DNA of 57,607 nucleotides from Bacteroidia bacterium (GCA_026391315.1 JAPLDT010000020.1:1-57607), one strand, 5' to 3'. Positions 34,027 to 43,572 are shown, counted from the first letter of the stretch. Translations and numbers: made by a program. Notes: generated by a model from the letters alone, not told the origin.

Positions 34027-35067
34027 TTAAATCTTCTCTTTCAGGCTAACAACCCTTTTTACCTTCACAGATGCTTTTGGCCGAACAAACAACATCCCGC
34101 TCACGATAATGGAATCGCCGGGATTTACGCCGGAGGTCAGCTCTACCAGGTTGGAATTTCTCAATCCGGTCTCTACATTCACAAAGAGGGCTTTGTTGTG
34201 CCTGACAACCACAACCTGGTTGGAGAGCGCATCCGGAATAATGGCATTGGAAGGGACCATGATCCCATTTCTGTTCTGGGCCAGGATGACCTTCACAAAT
34301 GCTCCCGGATGAATAATCCCCTTTGCGAGCATGGCCCTTACTTTAATGTTTCTGGATACCGTGTTGATCTGCGGTTCGATGGCTGTGATGGTTGCATCGA
34401 GACTTTCGGCAAAACCTTCCGACTGTATTTTTACTTTGTTCCCTTTTTCAACAATGGAAGCAAAGGTTTCAGGAACTGTAAAATCGATTTTAACCTTGTC
34501 GGTCTGGTAAAGGCTTCCGATTAAAGTTTGCGGAGTGACATAGGCCCCCAAACTAACCACCCTGATTCCAATTTCACCTGAAAAGGGTGCCTTGATGACC
34601 GTCTTGTCAATCTGTGCATTGAGCACTTTCATGTTGGCCTGGATGGTATTTACCTGACTTAATGCCGCATCGTAGTCGGCCTGGTTGACACCGTTGACCT
34701 TCAACAAGTCGCTCAGCCGTTGCAGTGTTTTGGCGGCCAGTTCCAACTGCGTCTTTTGCTGTTCCAGCTGCGCCTGCAGATCGGCATCATTGATCCTGGC
34801 AAGAACAGTTCCTTGTTTGACAGTGGCGCCATCCGGAAGATTTAGGTAGATCAGACGTCCGCTCACCTCGGGACGGAGTTCCACCATTTCGTTGGAAAGT
34901 ACACTGCCATTGACTTCCAGGTTACTGGAGATATTCTCTGAACCGGCAATTACTATATCAACGGCAATAGGAGGTTTTTCGGCTGGTCCCTGTTCCTTGT
35001 TTTTTGCTTTGCACGAAATTAGTAAGGACAATGCGATTAGTCCACCTATTATTACAAAATACTTCAT
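34027..35067 (-). CDS. RND periplasmic adaptor (membrane fusion protein), lipoprotein
   Basis: 346 residues with lipobox LISC (about residues 16-19). The lipoyl halves flank a short coiled-coil hairpin (LQAQLEQQKTQLELAAKTLQ). The beta-barrel domain (VKIDFTVPETFASIVEKGNKV) and membrane-proximal domain follow. It links the pump to TolC. The pump gene starts 36 bp downstream. It is preceded on the same strand, 53 bp upstream, by the Gly/Met/Arg-rich protein gene. Confidence 0.94.
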   Translation of the reverse strand: MKYFVIIGGLIALSLLISCKAKNKEQGPAEKPPIAVDIVIAGSENISSNLEVNGSVLSNEMVELRPEVSGRLIYLNLPDGATVKQGTVLARINDADLQAQLEQQKTQLELAAKTLQRLSDLLKVNGVNQADYDAALSQVNTIQANMKVLNAQIDKTVIKAPFSGEIGIRVVSLGAYVTPQTLIGSLYQTDKVKIDFTVPETFASIVEKGNKVKIQSEGFAESLDATITAIEPQINTVSRNIKVRAMLAKGIIHPGAFVKVILAQNRNGIMVPSNAIIPDALSNQVVVVRHNKALFVNVETGLRNSNLVELTSGVNPGDSIIVSGMLFVRPKASVKVKRVVSLKEKI

Positions 35068-35120
35068 TTGATTATCATTTGTTTATTAATTGCTCCCGCA
35101 TCTGTGGGAGAACTCTCCAT

Positions 35121-35978
35121 TTAGTTTACGGAAAGGATGAATTTTTGTTTAAAAGATACTTTGGAGAACAGGCTGTTTCTGTCGCCTGGTTCACCGTGGT
35201 TAGCCATCTCACCACCAGATCTCTCACCTCTCATTCCGCCCGCCATACCTCCACCACGTCTGCCTCCGCCCATTCCACCTGACATTCCACCTCCAGCTCT
35301 CCCTCCGCCCATTCCTGATGGTCTGCCACTGTATCCTCCGCCTGAAGAAGGGCGTTCAAGTGCATTGACTGTTACATTCATGGTAATCAGTTCATTAAGA
35401 CGGATCAAATCCGAAGGAAACAGTTCCTTCAAAGGGATGGCTATCTCATAGACAATGTGCTGGATACTGTCGGCGCCAATTCCGATGTCGATATTCCCTT
35501 TGCTGTTTAAAGTCAAATTGGGAAAGTTGGATTTGAATCCTTTGCAGGATACTTGAGTCAATTGTAAGAGATAGGTTTGAATCAAATTGTTAGCGATAGA
35601 TTTTTTTTCAAAATTGTTTTCGCTTCTTCTCATGCCCATCACATTCACTCCAGGGAAACTCAGCACTGACTTAAATTTTTTATTTTTTTCTTTCGATGAT
35701 AACCCGATAGTCCATCCTGCACTCATCAGCTTTTTCATTCTCAGCTCATCGTTCACTGTGAAGCACAAAAATAGGTTTTCTTTGTCATTTCCTATAGCGA
35801 ACATCAAACCGCTGTTGTCATCATAAAAATTAAGCGGTTTGTCCCACTCCTTGTCGTTGCCGTCAATTTTTATTCCCGACGATACCCATCTTGCTTTAGA
35901 AACATCACCTTGTGAGAATGCGTTCAATGACAATAAGGTGATAAGGATGCTGAACAGAATGATATTTTTCATAATCAA
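35121..35978 (-). CDS. Secreted CBM9/DOMON-like protein with Gly/Met/Arg-rich segment
   Basis: 285 residues with a signal peptide (ending LNAFSQ, about residue 22). Residues 28-195 resemble the CBM9-like DOMON sandwich (IKIDGNDKEWDKPLNFYDD, then LFLCFTVNDELRM). Residues about 215-262 are a low-complexity stretch rich in Gly, Met and Arg with GMGGGR, GGMSGG and GGMRGE units. The last 20 residues (LFSKVSFKQKFILSVN) are again ordered. It heads the efflux operon, so it may bind a pump substrate or heme/metal at the periplasmic side, but this is inference. A CTCCC/GGGAG hairpin lies in the 53-bp gap to the adaptor gene. Confidence 0.65.
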   Translation of the reverse strand: MIMKNIILFSILITLLSLNAFSQGDVSKARWVSSGIKIDGNDKEWDKPLNFYDDNSGLMFAIGNDKENLFLCFTVNDELRMKKLMSAGWTIGLSSKEKNKKFKSVLSFPGVNVMGMRRSENNFEKKSIANNLIQTYLLQLTQVSCKGFKSNFPNLTLNSKGNIDIGIGADSIQHIVYEIAIPLKELFPSDLIRLNELITMNVTVNALERPSSGGGYSGRPSGMGGGRAGGGMSGGMGGGRRGGGMAGGMRGERSGGEMANHGEPGDRNSLFSKVSFKQKFILSVN

Positions 35979-36180
35979 TGTTTGTATAAACTCACAGAAT
36001 TTCAGGATAATGTAAGAGGAGGTAATTTATATTCTAACAATCACTTTTGAGTATTTTTATATGGACTGTTCACATCATCTTTAGTTTAATTTGACATCGG
36101 TTATTTATGTATAAAAGTCATATTATTTAACCAGGGATATAGGGGAGTTGTCAGAGCTGGAGCAAAAGGACATTGAATGG

Positions 36181-36972
36181 TTATTCATTCACCATTGCCC
36201 CTATTTTGCGAACTGAACAGGCATTGAAATAGCCCAGAGCGCCGTTCGAAATATTGGATACCGGATTGGCCGGAGAGGCAGATTCCCCTTCATCACTTCC
36301 GGCAGTCCGAAAATACTCATAGACACCATGATCAACTGACTCAAGCCAAACCACAACATGATCGCCTTTCACCAGCTTGATATCAGTTCCTCTTGAGAGC
36401 AGCGCGTACCTGATGGTGGCTCCCTGAAAAAGATCATCATTCAGTACATAAAATGCCTTTTGCTGGACATCGTTGATGAAATAGAGGAAGCGGTAATAGT
36501 TAACAGTGAAAGGCGGATCCAGTAGCCTGACGGTCGTTACCTTCTCTCCGCTGAATAAACTTGTAGAAAAAAAGATACTATCCATGGCCACGGCATAAGG
36601 CATCGTCGCACTGGAAAGATAGGTGTCATTCGCGGTTTTGACTGAAAGGGAGTAGGTTCTTCCTGGTACTCCCCTGAGTTTTGAAGTCAAATAGGTGCCT
36701 GCCGTTGTTTCGGTCAAAGTTTCATTTTGACTGACATTGTCTGTTATTACCACCTTCGCTCCAGTGACCGGTGGGTAGTTGCTTGAAGCGTCGAAGTTGA
36801 CTGTGTTGGATATTTTGACAATATAGGGTCCCGGTTGGTCGTAAATATTACCTTGAATAACAATTTTTGGCGTACTGTTTTTCAAGTCGAGTTGGATCAC
36901 CCTTTCGCAAGAAACAAATATTAAAGTTAAAGCGATACCTGCTAATACTTCTAATAAAATTCTGCCACGCAT
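36181..36972 (-). CDS. DUF4249 family lipoprotein
   Basis: 263 residues from ATG 36972, which places the lipobox Cys (IFVSC) at residue 22. A longer start at 37035, only 3 bases after the receptor stop, would add 21 residues ahead of the signal peptide. DUF4249 signature: LDLKNSTPKIVIQGNIYDQPGPYIVKIS, then a TGAKVVITDN beta domain. The family is found in Bacteroidota beside TonB-dependent receptors and is presumed a surface partner of the receptor. Function not established. Confidence 0.88.
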   Translation of the reverse strand: MRGRILLEVLAGIALTLIFVSCERVIQLDLKNSTPKIVIQGNIYDQPGPYIVKISNTVNFDASSNYPPVTGAKVVITDNVSQNETLTETTAGTYLTSKLRGVPGRTYSLSVKTANDTYLSSATMPYAVAMDSIFFSTSLFSGEKVTTVRLLDPPFTVNYYRFLYFINDVQQKAFYVLNDDLFQGATIRYALLSRGTDIKLVKGDHVVVWLESVDHGVYEYFRTAGSDEGESASPANPVSNISNGALGYFNACSVRKIGAMVNE

Positions 36973-37038
36973 TAAGGTATGGATTTTCTTGAAATCCTGG
37001 TAAGTTGCTGTAAGAGTTGGGGTAATTCTTTGCATCGC

Positions 37039-39357
37039 TCAGAATTTAAAGTTGTAAGTCACGGATGGTACTATCCTGAAAAGTGTTGTCTGAACCGCCT
37101 CTGTTTTGGACGGATCCGATTTGCTGTCGCGGAAGGTAATCATGTAGGCATTCTCGCGTCCATAAGCATTGTAGAGTGAGAAATTCCAGCTGGATTCAAA
37201 TTTAGCACTCTTTTTACTGATCCAGGTAGCGCCAAGATCGAGTCGGTGGTAAGCCGGCATCCGGTCGGCATTCCGGTCGGAGTAATAGAACATGGTTTTG
37301 CCATCTACCGAATACTTTCCGGTAGGGTAGGTAACGGCATTGCCTGTGTAATAAACCCAGGTAGCGGAGAGTGTCCAGCTTTTGCTTAGCTCGTACATGC
37401 CAACCAGTGATAGATCATGGGTGCGATCCTGCTTGGAAGGAAAATAGTTTCCACTGTTGATGTCGGCAAATTTTCGTTCGCTTCGTGAAAGTGTATAGCT
37501 AATCCATCCGTTGAAGCGACCCTGTTTTTTCTTCAGGAAAAGCTCCAGACCATATGCACGCCCTGTTCCAAATAGAATTTGGGATTCAACATTTTCGTTA
37601 AACATGAGCTCCGCCCCATTTTTGTAATCAATCTGGTTCAATAGATTCTTGTAGTAAGTCTCGGCCGAGAACTCATACCTGTTGTCGTTGAAGTTATGGT
37701 AGTAGCCCAGCGAAACCTGATCGGCCAACTCCGGTTTTACGATGTTACTACTTGGAATCCACAGATCTGTTGGGTTCCCGGAGGTTGAATTGGAGAGTAA
37801 GTGTAGATTTTGAACATTGCGGCAAAGGGAGAATTTGACAGAACTCTCCTTGCTGAGAAGATAATCTATTGTGATGCGGGGTTCGGCATTCAAATAATTC
37901 TTGACAAATTGGCCAGAATGGTAGTTGGTTAAACTGGTAATTCGGCCGTTGGGATCATACGTATAGATATCCCCGGGACCAAGAGCGCTGAAAAGGGTAA
38001 GCCGGGAGCCGTATTCGAATTTAATCCTGTCATTCAACCGGTACTGATGGGAAAGGTAGACTGAATTTTCCCAATCGTATTTGTTGGTAAGCGTCTTTAA
38101 ATCGATGTTGGCGTCTGAAGTGATTGAGCCAGGAATTATTTTGTGGTAAATGGAATTGAATCCGAACTTAAGGGTTGAATTGGCTTCGATATAATATTGC
38201 AGATCCTGTTTGATCCCATAGTCCTGAATTCGTGAAATGATGTTCAGTTTGTTCCCGTTGTTGATGAATATTTTGTAATCGTAATTGCTGAAAATCATCG
38301 AAATATTTGAAAATAGCCTGTCAGAAAAAAGATGATTCCAGCGCAATGTTCCGGAGATATTGCCCCAGTTTATTCCAAAGGTATTTTTCAGCGTGATCAG
38401 GTCTTTGCCGAAATAGCCGGAGAGATAGATCCGGTTGTTGCTGTTGAGACGGTAACTTGCCTTGGCGTTCAGATCGTAGAAATAGAGTTTCGTCTGGTTC
38501 TTGTTGCTGTCGGATGAGAGTTTAAGGAAGAGATCGGCATATGTTCTTCTGGCAGTTATCATGAACGAACCCTTCTCTTTGACAATAGGACCTTCGACAT
38601 TGATTCGTGATGAAATAAGTCCGATTCCTCCTGAGACTTTCATCTTTTGGTCGTTGCCATCGTTCATCTTGATATCGAGTACAGACGACAATCTGCCACC
38701 ATATTCTGCCGGCTCATTTCCCTTGTAAACCGTGATATCCTTGATTGCATCCGAGTTAAAAACGGAGAAAAATCCCATCAGGTGAGAGGCATTGAAAACG
38801 GTTGCTTCGTCGAGGAGTATCAGGTTTTGATCAGCGGAACCACCCCGAACGTTGAAGCCACTGCTTCCCTCTCCTGCAGGCTTGATGCCGGGTAACAGCT
38901 GAATGGTTTTCAGTACGTCGTTTTCGCCGAAAAGTACAGGAATACTCTTGATTTCATTGGTATTGAGTTTTTGCATGCCCATGGTCATTCTGGAAACATT
39001 TTCATCCTTCCGCTGTCCAGAGACCTCCACTTCACCCAAAGTATTTACCTGTTCGGTTAGCGCAAAATTCTGTTTAACAGGCTGATTGAGGTTGATCTGC
39101 AAAATCTGAGGGGCATAGCCAATAAACTGTCCGGTGATCTGGTAATGTCCTGCCGGAAGGGTGATGGAATAGAAGCCATAGGCATTGGTCCCAGTTCCTT
39201 TACCTTTAAGTTCATTGATGGTTAATGTGGCTCCAATCAGGTTCTCTCCGGTTTTAGCATCCTTGAAATAGCCGCTTATGGTATATTTTTGCTGGGCAAA
39301 AGATTGAAATGCCGAGAGAAGAATCAGGAAGAACAGATAAATCTTCAATCTTTCCAT
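37039..39357 (-). CDS. TonB-dependent receptor with carboxypeptidase-like N-terminal domain
   Basis: 772 residues. Signal peptide (ending FAQQ), a CarboxypepD_reg-like domain (SGYFKDAKTGENLIGATLTI, about 27-105), plug domain (about 120-230, with GFNVRGGSADQNLILLDEATVF cited in parts), then a 22-strand barrel ending in aromatic VTYNFKF. Outer-membrane importer energised by TonB. Paired with DUF4249 rather than SusD, so it does not fit a classic polysaccharide PUL; peptide, siderophore or small-molecule uptake is as likely. A regulator such as an anti-sigma factor is not adjacent. Confidence 0.93.
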   Translation of the reverse strand: MERLKIYLFFLILLSAFQSFAQQKYTISGYFKDAKTGENLIGATLTINELKGKGTGTNAYGFYSITLPAGHYQITGQFIGYAPQILQINLNQPVKQNFALTEQVNTLGEVEVSGQRKDENVSRMTMGMQKLNTNEIKSIPVLFGENDVLKTIQLLPGIKPAGEGSSGFNVRGGSADQNLILLDEATVFNASHLMGFFSVFNSDAIKDITVYKGNEPAEYGGRLSSVLDIKMNDGNDQKMKVSGGIGLISSRINVEGPIVKEKGSFMITARRTYADLFLKLSSDSNKNQTKLYFYDLNAKASYRLNSNNRIYLSGYFGKDLITLKNTFGINWGNISGTLRWNHLFSDRLFSNISMIFSNYDYKIFINNGNKLNIISRIQDYGIKQDLQYYIEANSTLKFGFNSIYHKIIPGSITSDANIDLKTLTNKYDWENSVYLSHQYRLNDRIKFEYGSRLTLFSALGPGDIYTYDPNGRITSLTNYHSGQFVKNYLNAEPRITIDYLLSKESSVKFSLCRNVQNLHLLSNSTSGNPTDLWIPSSNIVKPELADQVSLGYYHNFNDNRYEFSAETYYKNLLNQIDYKNGAELMFNENVESQILFGTGRAYGLELFLKKKQGRFNGWISYTLSRSERKFADINSGNYFPSKQDRTHDLSLVGMYELSKSWTLSATWVYYTGNAVTYPTGKYSVDGKTMFYYSDRNADRMPAYHRLDLGATWISKKSAKFESSWNFSLYNAYGRENAYMITFRDSKSDPSKTEAVQTTLFRIVPSVTYNFKF

Positions 39358-39551
39358 AAAATCTCTTCTATCATATTCTGGTACATCTTCTGCACTGTTT
39401 TAAAAGGTGAAACCCGGATTTTGTTTCAGACAACAATGATAAGCATTCATATTCAAAATGTTGTTTGAAATGGCGGGAAACTACATTCAGGTCCAACAAA
39501 ATATTGTACTTTTAAGCAATGGGATTACATCATTAACTGATATAAATCGCA

Positions 39552-39932
39552 ATGACTACTTATATGATGCTCTCTGTTACGCTGATTACTCTGGCACTCC
39601 TGTTCTATTCGCTTGGCGTTTGGGCAGAAAGGCTGGTCAGCTATCTGAAAGGTTGGCACGTTGTGGCCTTCTGGACCGGTTTTGTCTTCGATGTTTCAGG
39701 AACCCTGGCCATGGGGAAACTATCGAATAATCCATTTGATCTAAATGATTTGCATACGCTTTTCGGACAGCTAGCCCTTTGGCTGATGCTTGCCCATGCT
39801 ATTTGGGCAACCGCTGTCGTCAGAAAAGGAAGCGAAAAACGGCGCATCGAATTCCACACATATAGCCTGATGGTATGGATGTTTTGGCTGATTCCCTATG
39901 TGGGAGGTATGTGGATGGGGATGGCTAACTAA
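39552..39932 (+). CDS. HsmA/TIGR03987-like small membrane protein
   Basis: 126 residues with four transmembrane helices. The family pattern is visible in FWTGFVFDVSGTLAMGKL, HTLFGQLALWLMLAHAIWA and EFHTYSLMVWMFWLIPY, including conserved His residues (in DLHTLFG and LMLAHA) that could bind heme or metal. Function unknown. It is a single gene, divergent from the TonB receptor; a TACTTTTA element upstream (about 39507) is a possible -7 box. Confidence 0.85.
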   Translation: MTTYMMLSVTLITLALLFYSLGVWAERLVSYLKGWHVVAFWTGFVFDVSGTLAMGKLSNNPFDLNDLHTLFGQLALWLMLAHAIWATAVVRKGSEKRRIEFHTYSLMVWMFWLIPYVGGMWMGMAN

Positions 39933-40019
39933 TATTGTGGTTGTTGAAATTATTACACAGAGGGGAAAAATTGCAGGCAATTTTTCTTTCGTTGACCATG
40001 ACTAGTAATAACACATGAA

Positions 40020-40622
40020 TTAAAGCTTCTTTGCAATCAGCAGGAAAATCGGGTATATTCTGCCTGATTCCCGTTTCATTTCAAAACAGGTTTTGAATTC
40101 TATTTCTTTGAACCCAAGAGCTGATGCGGTTCGTTTGAGATCCTCCGGATCAAAACCCCAATGAACCTTTACCTCCAGACCGTGAAAGGAACCATCTTCC
40201 GTGTAGAGATCTGCAATAGCAAGGGTTCCCCCCGGATTCAAAAGCGTAAAAAATTTCTTCAGCATCGGTTCGATTTCAACAACATGGTGCAGAACCATCT
40301 GAGAATAAATGAGATCATATTTTTGATGGTGAACCTCCTTCTCAAGATCCATGCAAAGTGCCTTGAAATGAGTTGCCTTGTGCCAGGCAATTTTTTCCTC
40401 ACATACCTTGATCATCTCGCAGGAGTTGTCAATCAGGGTGACCTCCTTCAATTTATCTTTCAACAAAAAACTTAAAATGCCGGTTCCTGCTCCAAATTCC
40501 ATCGCCTTCATGGAAGGATTGAGTGAACCCATTGATTCGAGCGCTGCTGCAATGGCTATCGAGCGCTCCATGTGCATCTTATCTTTGTCCCATTCACGGG
40601 CCAGGTTGTCAAAATTGCTCAT
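40020..40622 (-). CDS. Class I SAM-dependent methyltransferase
   Basis: 200 residues, one Rossmann-like methyltransferase domain. Motif I MEFGAGTGILSFLL (about 41-54), acidic motif II LIDNSCEM, and the motif LIYSQMVLHHVVEIEPML. N-terminal DNLAREWDKDKMHMERS resembles UbiE/arsenite-methyltransferase-like stand-alone enzymes. No substrate can be deduced; neighbours are unrelated. Confidence 0.9.
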   Translation of the reverse strand: MSNFDNLAREWDKDKMHMERSIAIAAALESMGSLNPSMKAMEFGAGTGILSFLLKDKLKEVTLIDNSCEMIKVCEEKIAWHKATHFKALCMDLEKEVHHQKYDLIYSQMVLHHVVEIEPMLKKFFTLLNPGGTLAIADLYTEDGSFHGLEVKVHWGFDPEDLKRTASALGFKEIEFKTCFEMKRESGRIYPIFLLIAKKL

Positions 40623-40712
40623 AATGTTAATATTAAGTGGTATGAGATGTATACTTTATTCGTTGAAAACTTAGAAATTTTTTAAATTTAGTTCAAATTC
40701 CAGGAACTGTTT

Positions 40713-40891
40713 AACCCTTTCGGGGTTGCAGCTTCATTCGTTTCATTTGCCCCCGGTTTCACCGGGGGTTATTCACATTCAAGTCCTTCGGCCTTGCGAT
40801 TTCAGAAAACCCTGAAAGGGTTAAATATGAATAACCCCCGGTGAAACCGGGGGCAAATGATAGTAAAGGATAGGAACCCCGAAGTGGGTTC
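40713..40891. repeat. BIME-like element: 33-bp perfect inverted repeats
   Basis: Arms 40743-40775 and 40828-40860 are perfectly complementary over 33 bp. Each arm is itself a hairpin (CCCCCGGT-TTC-ACCGGGGG). Smaller hairpins sit around them: AACCC...GGGTT (40713-40727), AACCCTGAAAGGGTT (40808-40822) and GAACCCC...GGGTTC (about 40874-40891). This nested arrangement recalls REP/BIME elements mobilised by RAYT transposases. It fills the 355-bp gap between the methyltransferase and cupin genes; no gene is present. Confidence 0.8.
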
Positions 40892-40977
40892 AATAATTCT
40901 GATAATAACTTTCAAAAAAATCCCAGTACTAAATATAAATTCAATAAAATACATCAAGGTCAATTTTCAGGCATGAA

Positions 40978-41403
40978 CTATTCCTTTTGTATCCTGACCG
41001 ACAGTGGTTTTCCCTTCTCTCCAAGGTAGAAGGCCAGCAACACAAGATCGCCGGATTCTTTGTTAATTCCCCGGTGAGCAGTGTGAATTACTTCAGAAAA
41101 GGAGCTGTTTTCAGCGAACTTAAGTACTTTGTTGCCTTCCAGTTCTACTGTCAAAATCCCTTTTAAAATATAGGCGAAAACGGGATTGTCATGCTCATGC
41201 CAACCGGTAGTTTTCCCGGGAGGAATAGTGATTTTCAGCATTGTCACCTCTGAATTCGTTGTGTTGGGATAATTGATTTTTTGTCCCAGGGAGGTTGTAT
41301 CCGTTTTCAGAATAGGCTCTATGATCAGATCGTTGTTGTATTGAGCCTTGCTTTGCCAGCTCAAACAGGATAACAGCAGGATAATCAGAATGAAGTTTCT
41401 CAT
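40978..41403 (-). CDS. Secreted cupin-domain protein
   Basis: 141 residues with a signal peptide (LSWQSKAQ, about 1-21). One cupin barrel: motif 1 WHEHDNPVFAYILKGILTVEL (about 73-93) with metal-ligand histidines H73 and H75, and motif 2 around SEVIHTAHRGINKESGD. Such small periplasmic cupins may be enzymes (isomerase, dioxygenase) or sugar/aldehyde binders; unknown here. Confidence 0.85.
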   Translation of the reverse strand: MRNFILIILLLSCLSWQSKAQYNNDLIIEPILKTDTTSLGQKINYPNTTNSEVTMLKITIPPGKTTGWHEHDNPVFAYILKGILTVELEGNKVLKFAENSSFSEVIHTAHRGINKESGDLVLLAFYLGEKGKPLSVRIQKE

Positions 41404-41425
41404 ATTTACTTATGATTCAATTTTC

Positions 41426-41522
41426 TTTTGTGCCCTTTGTGTCGTACTTCGTGTCCTTTGTGGTAAAATTTTAAAACTTAACCGCGAAGGGCTCAAAGGT
41501 TATCACAAAGGTATCACAAAGT
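41426..41522. repeat. CACAAAGG-family intergenic repeat, copy 2
   Basis: 41426-41469 closely matches 5408-5451 (TTTTGTGCCCTTTGTGT start, TAAAAT end). It is followed by GCGAAGGGCTCAAAGG and two CACAAAG units up to 41522, which can pair back. It fills the gap between the dipeptidase and cupin genes. Confidence 0.6.
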
Positions 41523-41523
41523 A

Positions 41524-42225
41524 TTAGTTGTTATGTAATTCATCAAAGGAGAGATCCATGATCGGGTAATTTTTCCAACCCTTGAAATCATAATGCCACC
41601 ACTCACTTTCGTAGGGTATAAATCCGTACTTCGACATGATATTACGAAGTAACTTTCTGTCTTGCAGTGCTTTTTGAGAGAGGTTCATGTAGTTGTGCAT
41701 TGCTTTTTCAGTGAAATCATCGAAAGCCGTAGGCATTTCAAGCTCCTTGCCCGATTTTAAATCGATCAATGTCAAATCAACTGCACAGCCCCGGTTGTGC
41801 CTGGATCCGGTTTTTGGTGAGGCCACAAAAGTGGTATCCGGATAGACCTCAAAGAATTTGATGGTAACCGCATAGGGCCGGTAGGCATCATAAATTTTCA
41901 ATCCTATTCCATTGCCTTTTAACTCTTGCTGAACTTTCGCCAAGGCATCGACAACCGGTTCACGCAAGAATGCCTTCGGAGCCGGATAGATGGTCTGATG
42001 AGTGAAATTATTAGAGGTGGCATACCTGATATCCAGGACAATGCCCGGGATTGCCTTTTCAAGATCAACCAACCTGTTGACAGGATTCGATGAAACTGAT
42101 TTTTGGTAATCGGCTATGTTCGCGACAATTTCCAGACCAAAGGGGTTCACTTTCTTCTGTTGTTGCCAGGATAGCAATGACAACACAAACAGGAGAGAAG
42201 CGAAAATGCCAAGAATCTTCCTCAT
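41524..42225 (-). CDS. D-Ala-D-Ala dipeptidase (VanX/DdpX-like, M15D)
   Basis: 233 residues with an N-terminal signal/anchor segment. Zinc ligands: H and D in SRHNRGCAVDLTLID (the SxHxxGxAxD motif) and the second His in ESEWWHYDF, with the catalytic Glu in EWWH. Active-site Arg is in YDAYRPYA. It cleaves D-Ala-D-Ala; outside vancomycin clusters it serves peptidoglycan recycling, and no vanHA genes are present. It lies 18 bp after the beta-helix gene on the same strand. Confidence 0.92.
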   Translation of the reverse strand: MRKILGIFASLLFVLSLLSWQQQKKVNPFGLEIVANIADYQKSVSSNPVNRLVDLEKAIPGIVLDIRYATSNNFTHQTIYPAPKAFLREPVVDALAKVQQELKGNGIGLKIYDAYRPYAVTIKFFEVYPDTTFVASPKTGSRHNRGCAVDLTLIDLKSGKELEMPTAFDDFTEKAMHNYMNLSQKALQDRKLLRNIMSKYGFIPYESEWWHYDFKGWKNYPIMDLSFDELHNN

Positions 42226-42243
42226 AATCAGAAATATAGAATA

Positions 42244-43413
42244 TTATTTTGGTTTCGGGATGGCTATATTGTCAAACAAATCTGCCGGCCAAAGATTGAT
42301 CCTTTCGAACCCAGCAGGTACAGACTGCCTAAATTGAACGTAGGCCTGAACTTTGCCTTTCACGGTGTAGCTGGTTGCTTCACCATCCTTCCCGGTCGTA
42401 AATACGCTGTATCCAGCAAGAATACAATCTTCAAGATCAACGTGCAGACGTCCGGCCGTATGATGTCCCTGGGAACAGATGATTCCGGTCGATTTTCCTC
42501 CCATCTCGGTCTGAGTGAAGTTTAGCACCACAAAGCGGCACCCGGTAGCACGTACGCGCACACATTTGCTGGCATACGACATCGCCAGTGCATTGTCGGG
42601 GTGAACCAGCGTGCAATCTTCCATAATAAGATGAGGCGAGTCGGGCATGGTAGTTTCCCAGCCACCCACGAGTACCGCGGCTGTATCTCCCACCCAGTCG
42701 AGGGCCAAAAAATAGCATCTTCGAAAAATGCTTGGTTCGTTGGGCCGAACAATAGGATAGCATATTCCTCCGCCAAAAGCACGGCCAATACCAACACAAT
42801 CTTCCATTATTACGGTAAAGCCCTCTCCGCTTTTATTGGTGAGGTCCCAGAAGAAGCCGGCATCTCCGCCCGAAGTATAAAGATTTCGCAGGATCCAGCG
42901 GTCCCAGCCGATCCCTGAAAAGGTTTGCTCTGTAAATTCGGGCCGCCATCCTTTGGAGGTAGAGCGAATGGTGCCCCACCAGTCGTAACTCTTAAACCCC
43001 CTTTCGGGATCACTGGCATCAATAATGATTCTACCGGTTGCCCCGGATCCAAACTGGCCATCAGTGTCTCCCACCAACAAATTGTATGACCCCGCTGCTC
43101 CTTTGAAAGCAGGGGAAAGATTGGCCTCCACGTAAGTATCTGGCCGGATGATAACAAGATGCCCTCCCAGATTGTCGGGTATTGCAGATAATGCAGCTTG
43201 TATTGAGTGAAAGGCATTTCCCCAACTGGTTCCATCAGAGTTATTCCCGGTTTTGGAAACATAGAGACAACTGCCCTTCCTTCCTTCGTACTTTTTATCA
43301 GCTGGATCAACAGGATTATTGGCCCTTGCAATCAGGTCAGATTGAAACAAGAGAAAAAACAAAAGAACGCTCCTTACCAGGAATCCTTTCTTATCTATAT
43401 TTATTTTGAACAT
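42244..43413 (-). CDS. Secreted right-handed beta-helix protein
   Basis: 389 residues with a signal peptide. The start of the mature protein (YVSKTGNNSDGTSWGNAFHSIQAALSAI, cited in parts) is the classical entry to pectate-lyase-like parallel beta-helices, followed by rungs such as RIIIDASDPERGF, WILRNLYTSGGDAG and HLIMEDCTLVHPDN. No catalytic Lys/Arg set can be assigned. It is probably a polysaccharide lyase-like or carbohydrate-binding secreted protein. Divergent from the GH5 gene, and followed closely by the dipeptidase gene. Confidence 0.8.
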   Translation of the reverse strand: MFKINIDKKGFLVRSVLLFFLLFQSDLIARANNPVDPADKKYEGRKGSCLYVSKTGNNSDGTSWGNAFHSIQAALSAIPDNLGGHLVIIRPDTYVEANLSPAFKGAAGSYNLLVGDTDGQFGSGATGRIIIDASDPERGFKSYDWWGTIRSTSKGWRPEFTEQTFSGIGWDRWILRNLYTSGGDAGFFWDLTNKSGEGFTVIMEDCVGIGRAFGGGICYPIVRPNEPSIFRRCYFLALDWVGDTAAVLVGGWETTMPDSPHLIMEDCTLVHPDNALAMSYASKCVRVRATGCRFVVLNFTQTEMGGKSTGIICSQGHHTAGRLHVDLEDCILAGYSVFTTGKDGEATSYTVKGKVQAYVQFRQSVPAGFERINLWPADLFDNIAIPKPK

Positions 43414-43572
43414 GAAAGAGGTGTATTAAAAAGTAGTCATTGAAATTTGCTCCAAGATACAGGTAAAGATAGGAATTATGCCAGGTGACAAGTGAATTTA
43501 TTTACACTTTAAGTTGTTAAAATTTCACCCAATTTCGCTATCTTGCAGTCTATTCCAGAAAAAATAAATACC

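Noticed and set aside
37039..39357. SusC-type receptor of a PUL
   Set aside because: 772 residues is short for SusC, and the partner is DUF4249, not SusD.
41524..42225. Vancomycin resistance determinant (vanX)
   Set aside because: No vanH, vanA or vanS/vanR genes nearby; stand-alone VanX-like dipeptidases are normal housekeeping enzymes.
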